Assembly (NCBI GenBank): GCA_013054445.1
Contig: JAAMPI010001629.1
Coordinates: 1 to 12,047, forward strand
Direction: 5' to 3'
Origin: Cudoniella acicularis
Lineage: Eukaryota; Ascomycota; Leotiomycetes; Helotiales; Helotiaceae
Length of the DNA stretch: 12,047 bases
Part shown: piece by piece, positions 1-8,965 of the stretch
How the letters are laid out: every line of letters starts with the position of its first letter
How positions within the stretch are numbered: the stretch's first letter is position 1
Notes under the pieces: generated by a model
Seen by the model: the letters and a program-made list of their open reading frames with translations, nothing else
Database searches by the model: none
Told to the model about the DNA's origin: nothing
Made by a program: the position numbers and the translations under genes

Positions 1-169
1 ACGAGGACAGAATTCCAGAACTCATGAACTACGACCACCACTACCTATATAGCCATATAGTTTTCCTATGTTGGAGTTCGTGCTCAACTCATATTCCAAT
101 ATCATCACTTGATTAGGATAACGCTCTACCAGAACCTGCTTGACGCTTCCAAGGCTAAGTAAACCCCTT

Positions 170-195
170 TCACGTGACATCGAGATCTCACGTGA
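170..195. promoter_or_regulatory. Paired TCACGTGA palindromes (E-box type)
   Basis: Two identical 8-bp palindromes, TCACGTGA, lie at 170-177 and 188-195, 18 bp apart centre to centre. CACGTG cores are bound by fungal bHLH factors and some bZIP factors. The pair lies about 90 bp beyond the stop of the kinase pseudogene, so it is not that gene's promoter. It might serve a gene to the left of the window. The rest of 1-286 shows nothing else I can name. The repeat is seen directly; its function is inferred. Confidence 0.3.
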
Positions 196-286
196 TAACA
201 AAACGTTACACGTCTATCCAATCATGGGCATACCCCTTTTGGCCCCTGGCCTGTCTAATATACAATCAATCACCCTCGTCCCCCAG

Positions 287-1375
287 TTAAAGAAAAGGAT
301 CCTCGAGCAGGTCCTTGGCTGTGCTTCTCTTTTCTGGCTGTCATTGGAGTATTTTGCTCACGAAATCGAGGAATTGCTGTTTTTCCTCTCCCTGGGAAAG
401 CGTGACGGTCTCAGCAATCCTAAGGTCCGGCGGGATCAAGTCCTTGCGGATGAATTCTCCTGGCGGGCAAAGGGTGGTCAATACGCAAAACTCTCAAACA
501 ACACCGGTGCATCTAAATCTTACCGTTATCATCGAAAAAGGGTCACCGATGTACTAGGATGCGTTGCTGAATGGCTGCCCTTTGGGGTTCTGAATTTCGG
601 GTGTGAAGGTCAGCTTACGGAAACTTCTCTCCCGCTTAAGGAGAGCAATTGGAGGTGGGCCCAACAGGGCAATCATTTGTGCAAGATGGGAATGCACATT
701 GTAGTGTCCCTGCTCGTCCTTAAGGTTGGTAAATAAATCTTTACCTTCTATCATATTCCACATCTACACTGTCAGAAGCTATGGTACAAAAGCAGCCACA
801 CATAAGGCCACAGAGGGAGAGAACATACTAACACGCCCACATTCCATATATCTGCACTGTACGACCATCCAGTTCCTAGAATGACTTCTGGCGCGCGATA
901 GCGGTGGGGTTGGACGGGATGAATCCGGGTGAACCCCTCGCCAGACTGTGCGAGGTCCAAGTCGGCAATCTCTGGAAGGATAAAGTAGTCTCGAAGTGGC
1001 CCAAAATCACTCTTCGACAGATAGGTGATGTGGCCATCGTCCGTGACATGTCGAGGCAGGGGAATTTGTCTCTGCTGCTGGACAAAGTCTTCTAGGACTG
1101 ACTCGCTTTCCAAATCGACTAGGACGTTGTCAACTTTAAGGTCTAATATATCCCGTCAGCTAGTCAGCCAGTGGGGAAATGCCTGTTTCGCAAGATATTT
1201 GGAGACTTGCCTGTGTGGATGAGATAGCATTCGGAATGGAGGTAGTTGAGTCCTTGTAAGAGGAGAACTACATAAAGCTTAAGGATATGCAGGGGCAATC
1301 GCTGGTTCTTAAATCGACTTCGGAAGTCATATAATGTTTCCCTTATAGAGCGATAGACCAGACAGATGTGAATTC
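287..1375 (-). pseudogene. SRPK-like Ser/Thr protein kinase, N-lobe missing
   Basis: This is the C-terminal two thirds of an SRPK/CMGC-type protein kinase, a family that phosphorylates SR-type splicing factors. Read on the minus strand, the exons are 1375-1211, 1142-829, 763-524 and 459-287. They are separated by introns of 68, 65 and 64 nt, each with an AG 3' end. Motifs in order are GLNYLHSEC, the catalytic loop HT-DLKVDN (split by the first intron), IADLDLA in place of IADFGLA, YRAPEVI, SADIWNVGVL and GKDLF. The last exon carries KRSTAKDLLEDPF, the usual end of the C-lobe. Damage: a TAG at 554-556; a one-base deletion near 536-540 that must be bridged to enter the third intron in phase; and a TGA where the family has Trp in LQW-PE. 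The DFG Gly is Asp, a G-to-A change as expected for RIP. The Gly-rich loop and the ATP-binding Lys are not found; beyond 1375 the sequence runs towards a minisatellite. The family call is firm; a substrate cannot be inferred. Confidence 0.85.
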
Positions 1376-1449
1376 CTATAGACTCAGCATTAATTTTCCC
1401 TTTCGCTGGTTCCGTTTTAGTCTGCGGACGTGAGCAACTGCTGCTTTAA

Positions 1450-1646
1450 CCTGAGCTGAGGGAGAGCACGCCTGAGCCGAGGGTGAGCGTACCTGATCAG
1501 AGGGTGAGCATGCCTGAGCAGAGCCTGAGCAAGCCTGAGCAGAGCCTGAGCGAGCCTGATCAGAGCCTGATCAGAGCCTGAGCAGAGCCTGAGCAAGCCT
1601 GAGTAGAGCCTGAGCATCCTGAGCACGCCCCGAGTCAGCCTGCGCA
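1450..1646. repeat. GC-rich minisatellite, 21-bp unit (11+10)
   Basis: The tandem array is built from CCTGAGCAGAG (11 bp) and CCTGAGCAAG (10 bp) alternating to make a 21-bp unit. There are four full units from about 1470, then two bare 11-bp units, one more full unit and degenerate ends. Variants carry GAT for GAG or GGTGAG for CCTGAG. Because 21 is a multiple of three, the array reads as a heptapeptide repeat on either strand: P-E-Q-S-L-S-K on plus, and a Leu/Arg/Ala-rich repeat on minus, open from 1647 to 1417. I found no gene it belongs to. It sits exactly where the kinase pseudogene loses recognisable sequence and marks the left edge of the heavily RIP-mutated block. Confidence 0.9.
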
Positions 1647-1673
1647 CTATAATGTAGAGCCTATTTTGGCCTC

Positions 1674-2192
1674 CTATATGCCCCGGCTATAGTTTCCTTA
1701 CCGAATTTTGCCCGGGAATCCGTTTCTACTCCTTTATAGGGTTCCTACCGGAGCAGATTTTAGATCCCTCTTGTCAAAAAGCTCGTATAGTAACCTTACG
1801 AGTCAGAATACGGTAGGCTGTTTTAACCTCTATAGCATGACCTTAGTATAGTCACGGGACTTTATCATATGATGATTAACACATCCGTCTATTACCTTAG
1901 GCACTTAGGCTATAATCTAAAAGGAGTAAGGCTTCCGTATTCCTCTCGTATATAGCCTAAGATCCTTAGTAGCGACAACCGTTAGTATTTTTACTATTTC
2001 GCGAACGTAGCCTCCGGAACCTCTTAATTCTAAGACTAGCTTATCAAGAGAACGTACCCTTTCGTATAAAGTCGAACTAGATCGGCTTAATATAGGTACT
2101 AGGAATACTGACTTATAGACGGAGACATAGAAAGTTAGGAATCGGAAGCGGTTTAGGAGGTCATTTTAGCGCTATACTAAATAAAGATTAGT
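1674..2192 (-). pseudogene. Decayed reading frame, unidentified
   Basis: One minus-strand frame stays unusually open in strongly TpA-rich DNA, with about eight premature stops in roughly 170 codons before the TAG at 1674-1676. Most of the stops can be read as changed Gln, Trp or Arg codons. Recognisable stretches are YERVRSLDKLVLELRGSGGY, VKILTVVATKDLRLYTRG, and IKSRDYTKVML followed by LKQPTVF and LVRLLYELFDKRDL. The composition looks like a soluble, helical, charged protein. I do not recognise the family. No start codon is visible; the frame fills with stops above 2192. It points away from the long plus-strand frame that begins around 2223. The frame could still be chance, hence the moderate confidence. 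Confidence 0.4.
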
Positions 2193-2222
2193 TAGTAGCT
2201 AGTAATATTATTAGATATTAGC

Positions 2223-4520
2223 GATCTATACCCGAATACCGTATTACTTTTTAGTTAGACGCGCTATACTAGTAGAGCGGGGTTATATCTACGGCTAGCG
2301 AATCATAGCTACGATAAAGGACCCGAACTACTAATTATAACTTACCCTTTAAAGCCAAAAAAAAGCAGTATTAGCCGATTGATTAGGTTTCGTCGTTCTA
2401 TAGCAAACTAATTGATTATTAATCTATAATCCCTATATAACCCTACTATAAATCATGTTCTAAGTCGAACGCGAGTAAATTAAATCGGTAAGATAACCGC
2501 CTTTATCGCGGATACGACAAAGCTTTTAAACTCGGCCTTTAGTCCCCCTAAACCTCCTTACTAACACTATACTTTATCTATAATTGCCTACGCCTATCAT
2601 AAAGCTACTATCTACGCGGATCTATAAACGTCGTACTCCTCTACGACTATAGTCGGATTTATATCAAAACATCTTAAGTACGTTATAATACGATAGCTTA
2701 TCTCGTCGATAGTCGAAGAGATTAACATCGAGTCTAGAAACGCGGAGACAAAGCTCCCGCCTATAATCGCGCTAGTAACAAGTAACAGATCCTTAGCCTT
2801 TATAGCTTATTAGAGCGAGCTTATATACGCGGTTCCTAACTTTAGACCCTATCGAAGCCTCGGCGCCTATACCTTTAATAGAACAGCTTTAAGGTTAGTT
2901 ATAGTAATAGTCTTCGACAAGTAGCGTACTAATAATATATTAGGATGTCCCTATCTATCACAAACCTATAACTATTAGACTCGGAAACGGACGGCTAACA
3001 TTTCTATCAAGACCGGTGCTAAAAGACCTTTAAAACGTGCCCGTTTAACGAAGAAAAACTTAAAGGCGTTCGAAAAAATAGGAAGACGATAAAAGAAATC
3101 TACTAGAAAGAAGTCTACTAGACAATCGACTATAACTATAACTACTAATAAGGATTTCGGTATAAAACTATAATAAAACAACATCGTTTATATTACCTTT
3201 AACGTACGAGCTCTAGATAACATCGAAGACGTTAGGGAATTGTTAGATCGGCCACGAGAATCCGAACCACCTAAACTATTAGACTACTAACGGTATCTAA
3301 TAGTCATTAAGGATTACGAGAACGAACTTGGTATAGAGATTTCCGCTTACCTACTCCTTATAAAACGAACATCGCGCGAGGTAGAAATTTTAGGCTACTT
3401 CTAAAGACCTAATCATATTTAGTCGGCAGTTAACAACTATCTGACTATAGGTCTTAGTGATCCGTAACCGGATCTTGTTAAGTCTTATCGTAAGACTGAC
3501 TACCCTCTATAAGTAGTCGAGGCGCTCTCTATAGACCTGGCTCCTTCTTTATATAATAAGGCGATGCCGGCTTATACTATCGAATTTAAGAGTTCTAACG
3601 GCGATATAAAAGAAACAAAATTATAATACGCCTTTAATAGATCAATTATAATAAAGGGGGCACGTAGTGCGTATATATATATAGACAAGTCTGATAACGA
3701 TTTCTACGATAAAACATAGGCGCTTATAGTCGTATTTAATAGCGGGCTTATCGAATACTACGGCTATTATATACTTTAGACTCCTAGACCGTTATAACTA
3801 GCAGCCGATAAAGTAGCTCTTAACGAAGCTATAGCTAGTAGAGCTAAGGATACTATTAAATACTATCTATATCTCTTAGACTACGATACCCCTCGTACTT
3901 TACTTTAGAACTTCTAGAGCGTATACAAGTATATAAGGAATACTTAAGACATTAGTTATAAGTAGGCAACTAAAAGGAAAGATATATTATAGGTATATAC
4001 GAATAGAGACAATATATAAACTTCGCCAGATATTATAATATCTACGTAGTAACCGTCGAACGACTCCTTAGTTTCTATCTTTTTAGGTATACTAAATGAC
4101 TATAACGACGACTATAACGACGAGGTTCCTATACCTACGTAGTAACCGACCGATTCCTTAATTCCCGTCTCTTTAGGTCTACTAGACGGTTATAACTACG
4201 ATGCCTATAACGACGAAGTAGACCTAACTGACTAATTACTTAGAGAGTCTTAGACGGATAATAGATACGCTTCGCCTGATTCTTAAACATATAATCCGAT
4301 AACTCTACCGTAATCGTCGAAGGATCTTTCGGTTCTACTTGAGTTATAGTAGCTGTCGGTACTAACTATTATAGAGCCTAGGGGAAATATTGACTTGAAT
4401 ACGCGTGGTTATAAGAAGACTCGGGCCCGAACACGCTACGCTATTACTATCGAAGGGCTAAAGGAGGTTATTTATAAACCTAAGCCGCGAAAGGCTCGTA
4501 CGAAATATTATATCTCTTAA
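2223..4520 (+). pseudogene. Decayed ~770-codon ORF with E-x-K (nuclease-like) motif
   Basis: A single plus-strand frame can be followed for about 2.3 kb with some 40 premature TAA/TAG codons, which can mostly be read as Gln or Trp, and no frameshift. The part from about 2823 is the most convincing. In order it shows a basic, nuclear-localisation-like stretch (KKSTRKKSTRQ, about 3084-3122); an acidic region with ALDNIEDVRELLD (about 3204-3242); the segment AYTIEFKSSNGDIKE with Glu at 3582 and Lys at 3588; then LIVVFNSGLIEYYG and ADKVALNEAIASRAKDTIKYY. Two 31-codon repeats follow from 4044, and a basic tail ends in RTKYYIS and a stop at 4518-4520. Hydrophobic-E-x-K after an upstream Asp is the hallmark of PD-(D/E)XK nuclease-like folds, and such orphan proteins are common in fungi. 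That assignment is tentative. The true start is unknown, and the part before 2823 may be a separate gene. Confidence 0.6.
4044..4229 (+). repeat. Two 93-bp tandem repeats inside the decayed ORF
   Basis: Copy 1 starts at 4044 and copy 2 at 4137, both with ACGTAGTAACCG. The spacing is 93 bp, exactly 31 codons, so the frame is kept. Both copies read T-stop-stop-P, then DSL, LG(I/L)L, and a YND-rich acidic stretch ending in NDEV. The two stops in each copy sit at the same place and fit two Gln codons turned into stops. The repeat is an acidic, low-complexity linker in the C-terminal part of the protein. Confidence 0.75.
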
Positions 4521-4589
4521 CGGGGTTCGTAAAGCTCTTTACCTACCTTTTACGGTTAGAGAAATTTGCTAAGTATCTGCTTCCGTATC

Positions 4590-4617
4590 TAGGCGCTATT
4601 CGCGTTCTTAGCGCCTA
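4590..4617. repeat. Hairpin, 9-bp stem and 10-nt loop
   Basis: TAGGCGCTA at 4590-4598 pairs perfectly with TAGCGCCTA at 4609-4617 around the loop TTCGCGTTCT. It lies about 70 bp beyond the stop of the long plus-strand frame. Its GC-rich arms survive in a strongly mutated stretch, partly because they contain no CpA. Confidence 0.55.
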
Positions 4618-4730
4618 TAGTTTTTCTTAGCTCCCGTTAATCTTATTATAATACCGCTCTTGACCTTTATTATCCGTCTCCCGTAGTACGATTATAGGCT
4701 TATATACCCTCGAGGTCGCTAGAATAGCCA

Positions 4731-4744
4731 AGTATCTAGATACT
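4731..4744. repeat. Perfect 14-bp palindrome
   Basis: AGTATCTAGATACT reads the same on both strands. It is AT-rich and sits in TpA-rich DNA, where short palindromes arise easily, so a function is not claimed. Confidence 0.5.
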
Positions 4745-5106
4745 ATTGTTTAATACTAGTATATATTACGGGTAGGATTCGACAATTCTTTCTTTTAGAG
4801 GGTTTATTAATTCCGGCTAAAGATAAAGAACCCTTCTAATATAAGATCTAGAAAATCTAGTTTTATTCTAAATATTCTTAGTTTAGTTTAGTTCTTATAT
4901 ATAATATATCGTGCTTAATTAATATAGAATAACTCTAATATATATAATCTACGCTTAAACAATATAAGATAGCCACTACTTTCCCCTTCTATTCCTTCTT
5001 TTAAGCTTTATATAAACGTAATTTCCTTAACGTAACCTTCCTCTCCTTTTATACTTTACTTATCCCTCTCCTCCTTCCCCCCTTAAGAATCTATCACCCT
5101 CCTCTT

Positions 5107-6960
5107 TTAAAGGCTTACTCTCTTGCGATACGATAGCCCCGGTATCGCCGGCTCTACGATCCTCGAGTCAGGTATACGTCATATCCCTTTAGATACGAAC
5201 TGCCTCTACCGAATAGTGTTATCTTTAGGGGATAATTCTTATATATAATAAAAGCAGGTAGGTAGATAGGCGCTGACGTAGTCTATAGATATAATACTAG
5301 CTATCAGCTTCTAATAATATAGAGCGGCCTATACTATCGCTTCTTTAATCTATTATTATAACCTCTTATCCGCTATAAACCCCTCGCTTAACCCTGCCAC
5401 TATTATAAGTTTCCTCGCTATAGCTTCTCTCTCCGAACGCGAATAGTAAAAGTATTCCTCTTTATCTTTTTAAATCTTATCTGCTAAACGATTATCCTCT
5501 ATAAGCGTCGTAGCTAGCTATATAAATTCCTCTTCCTTTTATACGTCTTTAAAAAGCCTAGGAACATCTATATTATCCTCTGGTTTATATACCGATATAT
5601 ATAGCTCTATAAAATAACGGTAGTCTTATAAACTATCGAGAGTCACTAGCCGTAAAAATAGCTATACTCTTCGGGTAGAATCCTAGAATTTAGGGTTTAG
5701 CTTAATATCCTTTCCCTAAAGAAAGTGATAAGTAAAACTGGCCCTAAAAGTAGGAACTAGTGTCGTGTCAACTTTATCCCTTAGGTAAGGGAGGCTTAGA
5801 GTTATAAGGAGTGTCGATATAGGAATAGTAGAGGAGAATACCTAGTTAGTGATATAAGTGATATTAAAATCACTATTAACGAAGATATTACTTATACTAA
5901 TGTCTAGATAAGAGAGAGGGTATCTATTCTCAAAATCGCCTAAGATCGTAAACGGTTATTAGGTAATTAAAGGTATCATTTGGCGTAGAAAATGCCTAGC
6001 GACGTAATAATCTAATCTATTCTTACTATCGTCGATTTTTAAACCTATAATAATAAAATCATTCTATCGACTAACTATAGATCGGTAGCTCGAAAGTGTT
6101 TCGAATTCTCTAAGTTCTAGGATCGGCGCGAAGAAGGCGTACTATTCTAGCGGAAGCTCTTTAATATAAAGAAGAAATACTAAAAGTTACGATTCGTAGT
6201 AATCGTAAGTATGTTAAAATAGGCCTCGTAGGACGTTATCGTCTAAAGAATCTCGCTCGTACTAAACTAGTATAGGCGAAAGACACTTTTTAATACGATA
6301 TTCTCTATCTTCCTTAAATAGTGACCCTATCTTATCGAACCGTAGATTTAATAACTATAAGGATATTATACCTAGTTACTTTATTATCTTCTCCTTATTC
6401 GCTCTCTTAAGGCAGGGAAGTGGTTTACGAGACGAGACTATCCCCTCTAGACGAGTATTCTAGGAAAAATGACTAAGTACGTAACTAAGAGCTTTACTTA
6501 TAAGAATAAAAGGAATCCTAATCGTATTAGATCTAGTATAGCTTTAGTAATAGTCAGTATTTATAGTCTAATATCTATTCTAATAACCGTACCTATAATC
6601 GAAAACCTCTAGAACAGGAATTAAGCTATTTAGCTTAACATATTTTATAGTTACGACCTCGCTTTTAAGCAACCTTATTATAGTCTCTAGAGAAATGTCG
6701 TGACACCTTCGAGGAGAACGAAAGATCTATTCTACGCCGTCTTTAAACGAAAAGACAATTGCCTAATTTAGGGCTCCGCTCTCTAGCCGCTTAGATTTAT
6801 CGTAAGAGTATAGCGTATCTCGAAGCTGTCCTACGAGGTAGAGGAGGGCAGATAGATTAAACTTGGTATAGAAGAACACTCCTTCCGGTGATATGTTTAC
6901 TAAGGACTAGTAACGGTGGCGTGACCTTAGGCAGATAAAACTTGTGCCAGGGCTCGTTAT
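5107..6960 (-). pseudogene. APH-fold phosphotransferase family protein (copy 1)
   Basis: The minus-strand frame runs for about 618 codons with some 30 premature stops and no frameshift. It matches the fungal branch of the aminoglycoside phosphotransferase / choline kinase superfamily. In order: SGALN-AIVFSFKDGVE, then FRSPRRCHD, the N-lobe strand region (about 6783-6702); SEVVTIKYVKLNS and IPVLEVFDYRYGY (about 6663-6583), the usual 'constant-I-P-x-P-x-V' segment; LNLRFDKIGSLF (about 6348-6313); and the catalytic loop YLDISISNIFVNSDFNIT at 5910-5857. Here H-P-D appears as Y-L-D, and Asp 5904 and Asn 5889 are kept. The metal-binding I-D-W that follows reads T-N-stop at 5850-5842, matching G-to-A changes of GAC and TGG. 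A long charged helical tail follows. Substrates of these fungal proteins are unknown. The start is unclear: no ATG fits near 6960, and the frame stays fairly open further up. The stop may be the TAA at 5107-5109 or an earlier one near 5230. Confidence 0.75.
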
Positions 6961-7084
6961 TAAGTCGTACTATAATCACCAAGTGATTAGTAAAAGAATA
7001 AAGGGGATATTAAGGTGCGTAAGAAGGTTCTAAGTATATAGTCTCTTAATTATAACTAATAGCTATTGTTTGTGGCCTAGGAAT
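6961..7084. promoter_or_regulatory. Gap between divergent decayed genes
   Basis: This is a short gap between the minus-strand APH-fold pseudogene and the plus-strand frame at 7085, so it could have been a shared divergent promoter. It contains ATCACCAAGTGAT at about 6975-6987, an interrupted inverted repeat. No TATA box can be told apart from the TA-rich background. Either neighbour may extend into it. Confidence 0.25.
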
Positions 7085-7453
7085 AAGGGGATTAACGGGT
7101 AGTCGGAGATTTTGTTCGCGTTTGTTAGAGTAGTAGGCTTATATAATATAAAACCAAGGCTATTATTAGCCCGCTATATCTATATAGCTCGTAACTTATC
7201 TCGTGACGACGCGTTTCCTATTCAGGTTATACTCGCGGCTCTACTATATACGGCTTTCTAAAAGAAGATCAACTGTTACCGATTGGCTAATAGTGTCGAG
7301 TTTGATATATAGAATCCGGGACGCTATTATTATTTTACGTCGACTATCCTTAGCGCTAAAACAATTGGCTTAGATACTTCCTTCTCTTACTATACGGAGA
7401 ATAAATCCTGGTATCTATAGGCTATTAGGAATCTTATATTAGTTACTAGTTAA
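7085..7453 (+). pseudogene. Decayed reading frame, unidentified
   Basis: This plus-strand frame is open over about 120 codons with four premature stops before the TAA at 7451-7453, low for this TpA-rich block. Readable stretches are INGWSEILFAFVRVVGLYN (first TAG read as Trp), LLLARYIYIARNLSRDDAF, VILAALLYTAF, NSVEFDI followed by NPGRYYYFTSTILSA, and KSWYL followed by AIRNLILVTS. The helical, moderately hydrophobic middle may be a helical bundle core rather than a membrane segment, because Arg and Lys interrupt it. The family is not recognised. The N-terminal limit is uncertain, since the frame stays readable back to about 7040. Confidence 0.4.
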
Positions 7454-7575
7454 ATATACGTCTAATAAATAAAAGTAGAACCCTATCGTTAAAAAAAACA
7501 CTTATTAGAGATCGAGTCACCTTTATAACACTATACTCTCTTTATCAAGCCTTTTAGCAATTCTATACTCTTAAA

Positions 7576-7956
7576 ATGCCTCGACGCCGACCCCCTTAAC
7601 CTCTAACCCCTGATAACCTTCCTATAATTCTATAGGGAGCGACGAAGAAAGCATACTATCTAGCTAGAAATCTAATATACTACCTATAGAATCGCAAGTC
7701 GCTTAATCTATAAAAGATATATATGTCTAATAGCGGTTATTAGCCGATAATACGGAATAGAGAAATAGAGAAATCAGCGACGAAACGACTAGTACTAGTC
7801 TATACGTTATATATTGTTTTTTTATACTATTCAAAACCGCGCTAATCAGATAGGTTATCGATAAAGCCACTGGCTATACTTATAATATCCGTACTAAGTA
7901 TATTCGCGAGCGATCCTAATAGGGTTAAGCACGACGAACAGTATTCTCGAGGGTAG
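7576..7956 (+). pseudogene. Decayed 126-codon ORF with basic N-terminus
   Basis: The frame starts at an ATG in good context (AAAATGCC) and ends at the TAG at 7954-7956, with six premature stops that fit Gln or Trp codons. It opens with M-P-R-R-R-P-P, a basic and proline-rich start. Later stretches are GATKKAYYLARNLIYYL, PIIRNREIEKSATKRLVLVY and LSIFASDPNRVKHDEQYSRG. It shares a strand with the frame ending at 7453, 122 bp upstream, but is in another phase. No domain is recognised. The stop overlaps the left arm of the hairpin at 7952-7974. It could be a small gene or an exon of a larger one. Confidence 0.4.
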
Positions 7957-7974
7957 ATCATATATTGATCTACC
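7952..7974. repeat. Hairpin, 9-bp stem and 5-nt loop
   Basis: GGTAGATCA at 7952-7960 pairs perfectly with TGATCTACC at 7966-7974 around TATAT. A second inverted repeat, CTATATC with GATATAG, follows at about 7975-8001. Together they form a structured patch right after the decayed 126-codon frame. Confidence 0.55.
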
Positions 7975-8926
7975 TATATCCACCTAGGTCATAGATATAG
8001 ATAAGGCTTTTTAGGATATATATCTAGATAAATCACTATGTTATATCACTATAATAGGAAGAGGAATCTATATATATATCACTAGTATATAGACTACTAC
8101 TTTATTATTATGATCTATATATTTTAATTATTTCGCCTTCGCACTTCGCTCCTGTTTAAGCTCTACCCTCTTTATCGCTACTTCTCTCGATAATTACTAA
8201 AAGTTAGGAGGTTCGACAATCCTTTTAGTATTCGTCTATAGAAGGTGGTTAGACATCGCTTAATCAACACCAAGCTCCTTTATCCTCCTCTTAGCCTAAG
8301 CTCTTAGATCACCGAAATATCCCTCCGGATCGTTGCCTCGCTACTCTCGTAATATAAACTAAAGGTAGCGTACGTCTTTCCCTACCTAGATTATACGTTT
8401 ATAATTAGGCGCTAGATTAAAGAGAACCTCTAGAGTATAGTTCGTCCTAGAAGCGAGTAAGCTTCTTCTTATAGGTAGACAGAGAGTAGCTCAAGCTCTA
8501 TTTACCTACTTGTCTAGGACGAATATCTAATAAGGACCTTATCCTTCTATCGGCTAGTCCTAACGCGAGAGCACGTACGGTCGAGGGAAGCGGCGTTTAA
8601 AGCGAAGCGAATAAGGGGGTCAGATATATAGGTAGAATATTATAGAAGAAAATAGAGAGGTTGTTATCGGAAGTAGATATAAGGCGTATCGTATTTATAG
8701 GAAACAATTGATATATTATATAATAAGTCGCGCGTTTATTAACATCCCCGGTATCATTATATTATATAGTTTTCTGTGGTACGGGCTCGAATTGCCAGTA
8801 GAGGACTTCCGGCGCGGTTTGTTATCGCCTTTATTACGTAATATTTCGTGACATTTTAGAACCGGGTAGACAAACTACGCTAGTGAGCGCTAGCTATAGG
8901 GATCAAGCCGTAACCGCTCTAAGGGG
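7975..8926. other. Non-coding or unresolved RIP-mutated stretch
   Basis: I could not settle on a gene here. From 7975 to 8110 the DNA is very TA-rich, with recurring ATATCACT motifs. Between about 8160 and 8590 all three minus-strand frames carry a similar load of stops (12-15 each). One of them contains EVLFNLAPNYKRII and EGYFGDLRA, but none is clearly better than the others. A possible imperfect terminal inverted repeat joins about 8114-8155 to 8597-8630. From about 8750 the RIP signal fades towards the promoter of the next gene. Confidence 0.4.
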
Positions 8927-8933
8927 TATAAAA
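8927..8933 (+). promoter_or_regulatory. TATA box upstream of APH-fold pseudogene
   Basis: TATAAAA lies about 40 bp before the first readable codons of the pseudogene at 8966-10120, in a stretch of ordinary base composition (AAGGGGTATAAAAGGTGCC). The short distance to the reading frame implies a very short leader, or an upstream start codon that is no longer recognisable. Confidence 0.45.
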
Positions 8934-8965
8934 GGTGCCAGGCTCGCTACGCTAACCTCTATCTC

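Larger units (their letters stand above)
4521..5106. other. Intergenic stretch with pyrimidine-rich tract
   Basis: No coding frame stands out between the convergent old genes that end at 4520 (plus) and 5107 (minus). The stretch holds a 9-bp-stem hairpin at 4590-4617 and a perfect 14-bp palindrome at 4731-4744. It also holds a very TA-rich stretch at 4890-4980 and a strongly pyrimidine-rich tract on the plus strand at about 4976-5106, with runs such as CTCTCCTCCTTCCCCCC. As the shared 3' region of two converging genes it could once have held both terminators. Confidence 0.5.
1650..8900. other. Heavily RIP-mutated block
   Basis: The sequence is dominated by TpA and nearly devoid of CpA and TpG, while CpG survives. 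In the 60 bases 5281-5340 I count 14 TpA, 1 CpA and 0 TpG. In 10621-10680, outside the block, the counts are 3, 2 and 3. This is the signature of repeat-induced point mutation, which in the sexual cycle of ascomycetes converts CpA to TpA in duplicated DNA. The stops in the old reading frames are almost all TAA or TAG where Gln or Trp fits. Frames stay in register for up to 2.3 kb, so indels are rare. The edges are fairly sharp, near the minisatellite on the left and about 8750-8950 on the right. Confidence 0.8.

Noticed and set aside
140..736. Plus-strand open frame of 198 codons
   Set aside because: It lies antisense to the exons and introns of the SRPK-like kinase, which has clear family motifs on the minus strand.
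1417..1647. Minus-strand frame across the minisatellite as a leucine-zipper protein
   Set aside because: The frame is open only because the repeat unit is a multiple of three; there is no homology or plausible start.
1650..8900. LTR retrotransposon relic
   Set aside because: I found no pair of long direct repeats, no primer-binding site and no reverse-transcriptase motif in the frames I could read; a full six-frame profile search was not possible.
6940..8955. Shared TGCCAGG-CTCG motif near 6947 and 8937 as a common element
   Set aside because: Only about 15 bases are alike and their placement relative to the two APH genes differs; chance cannot be excluded.
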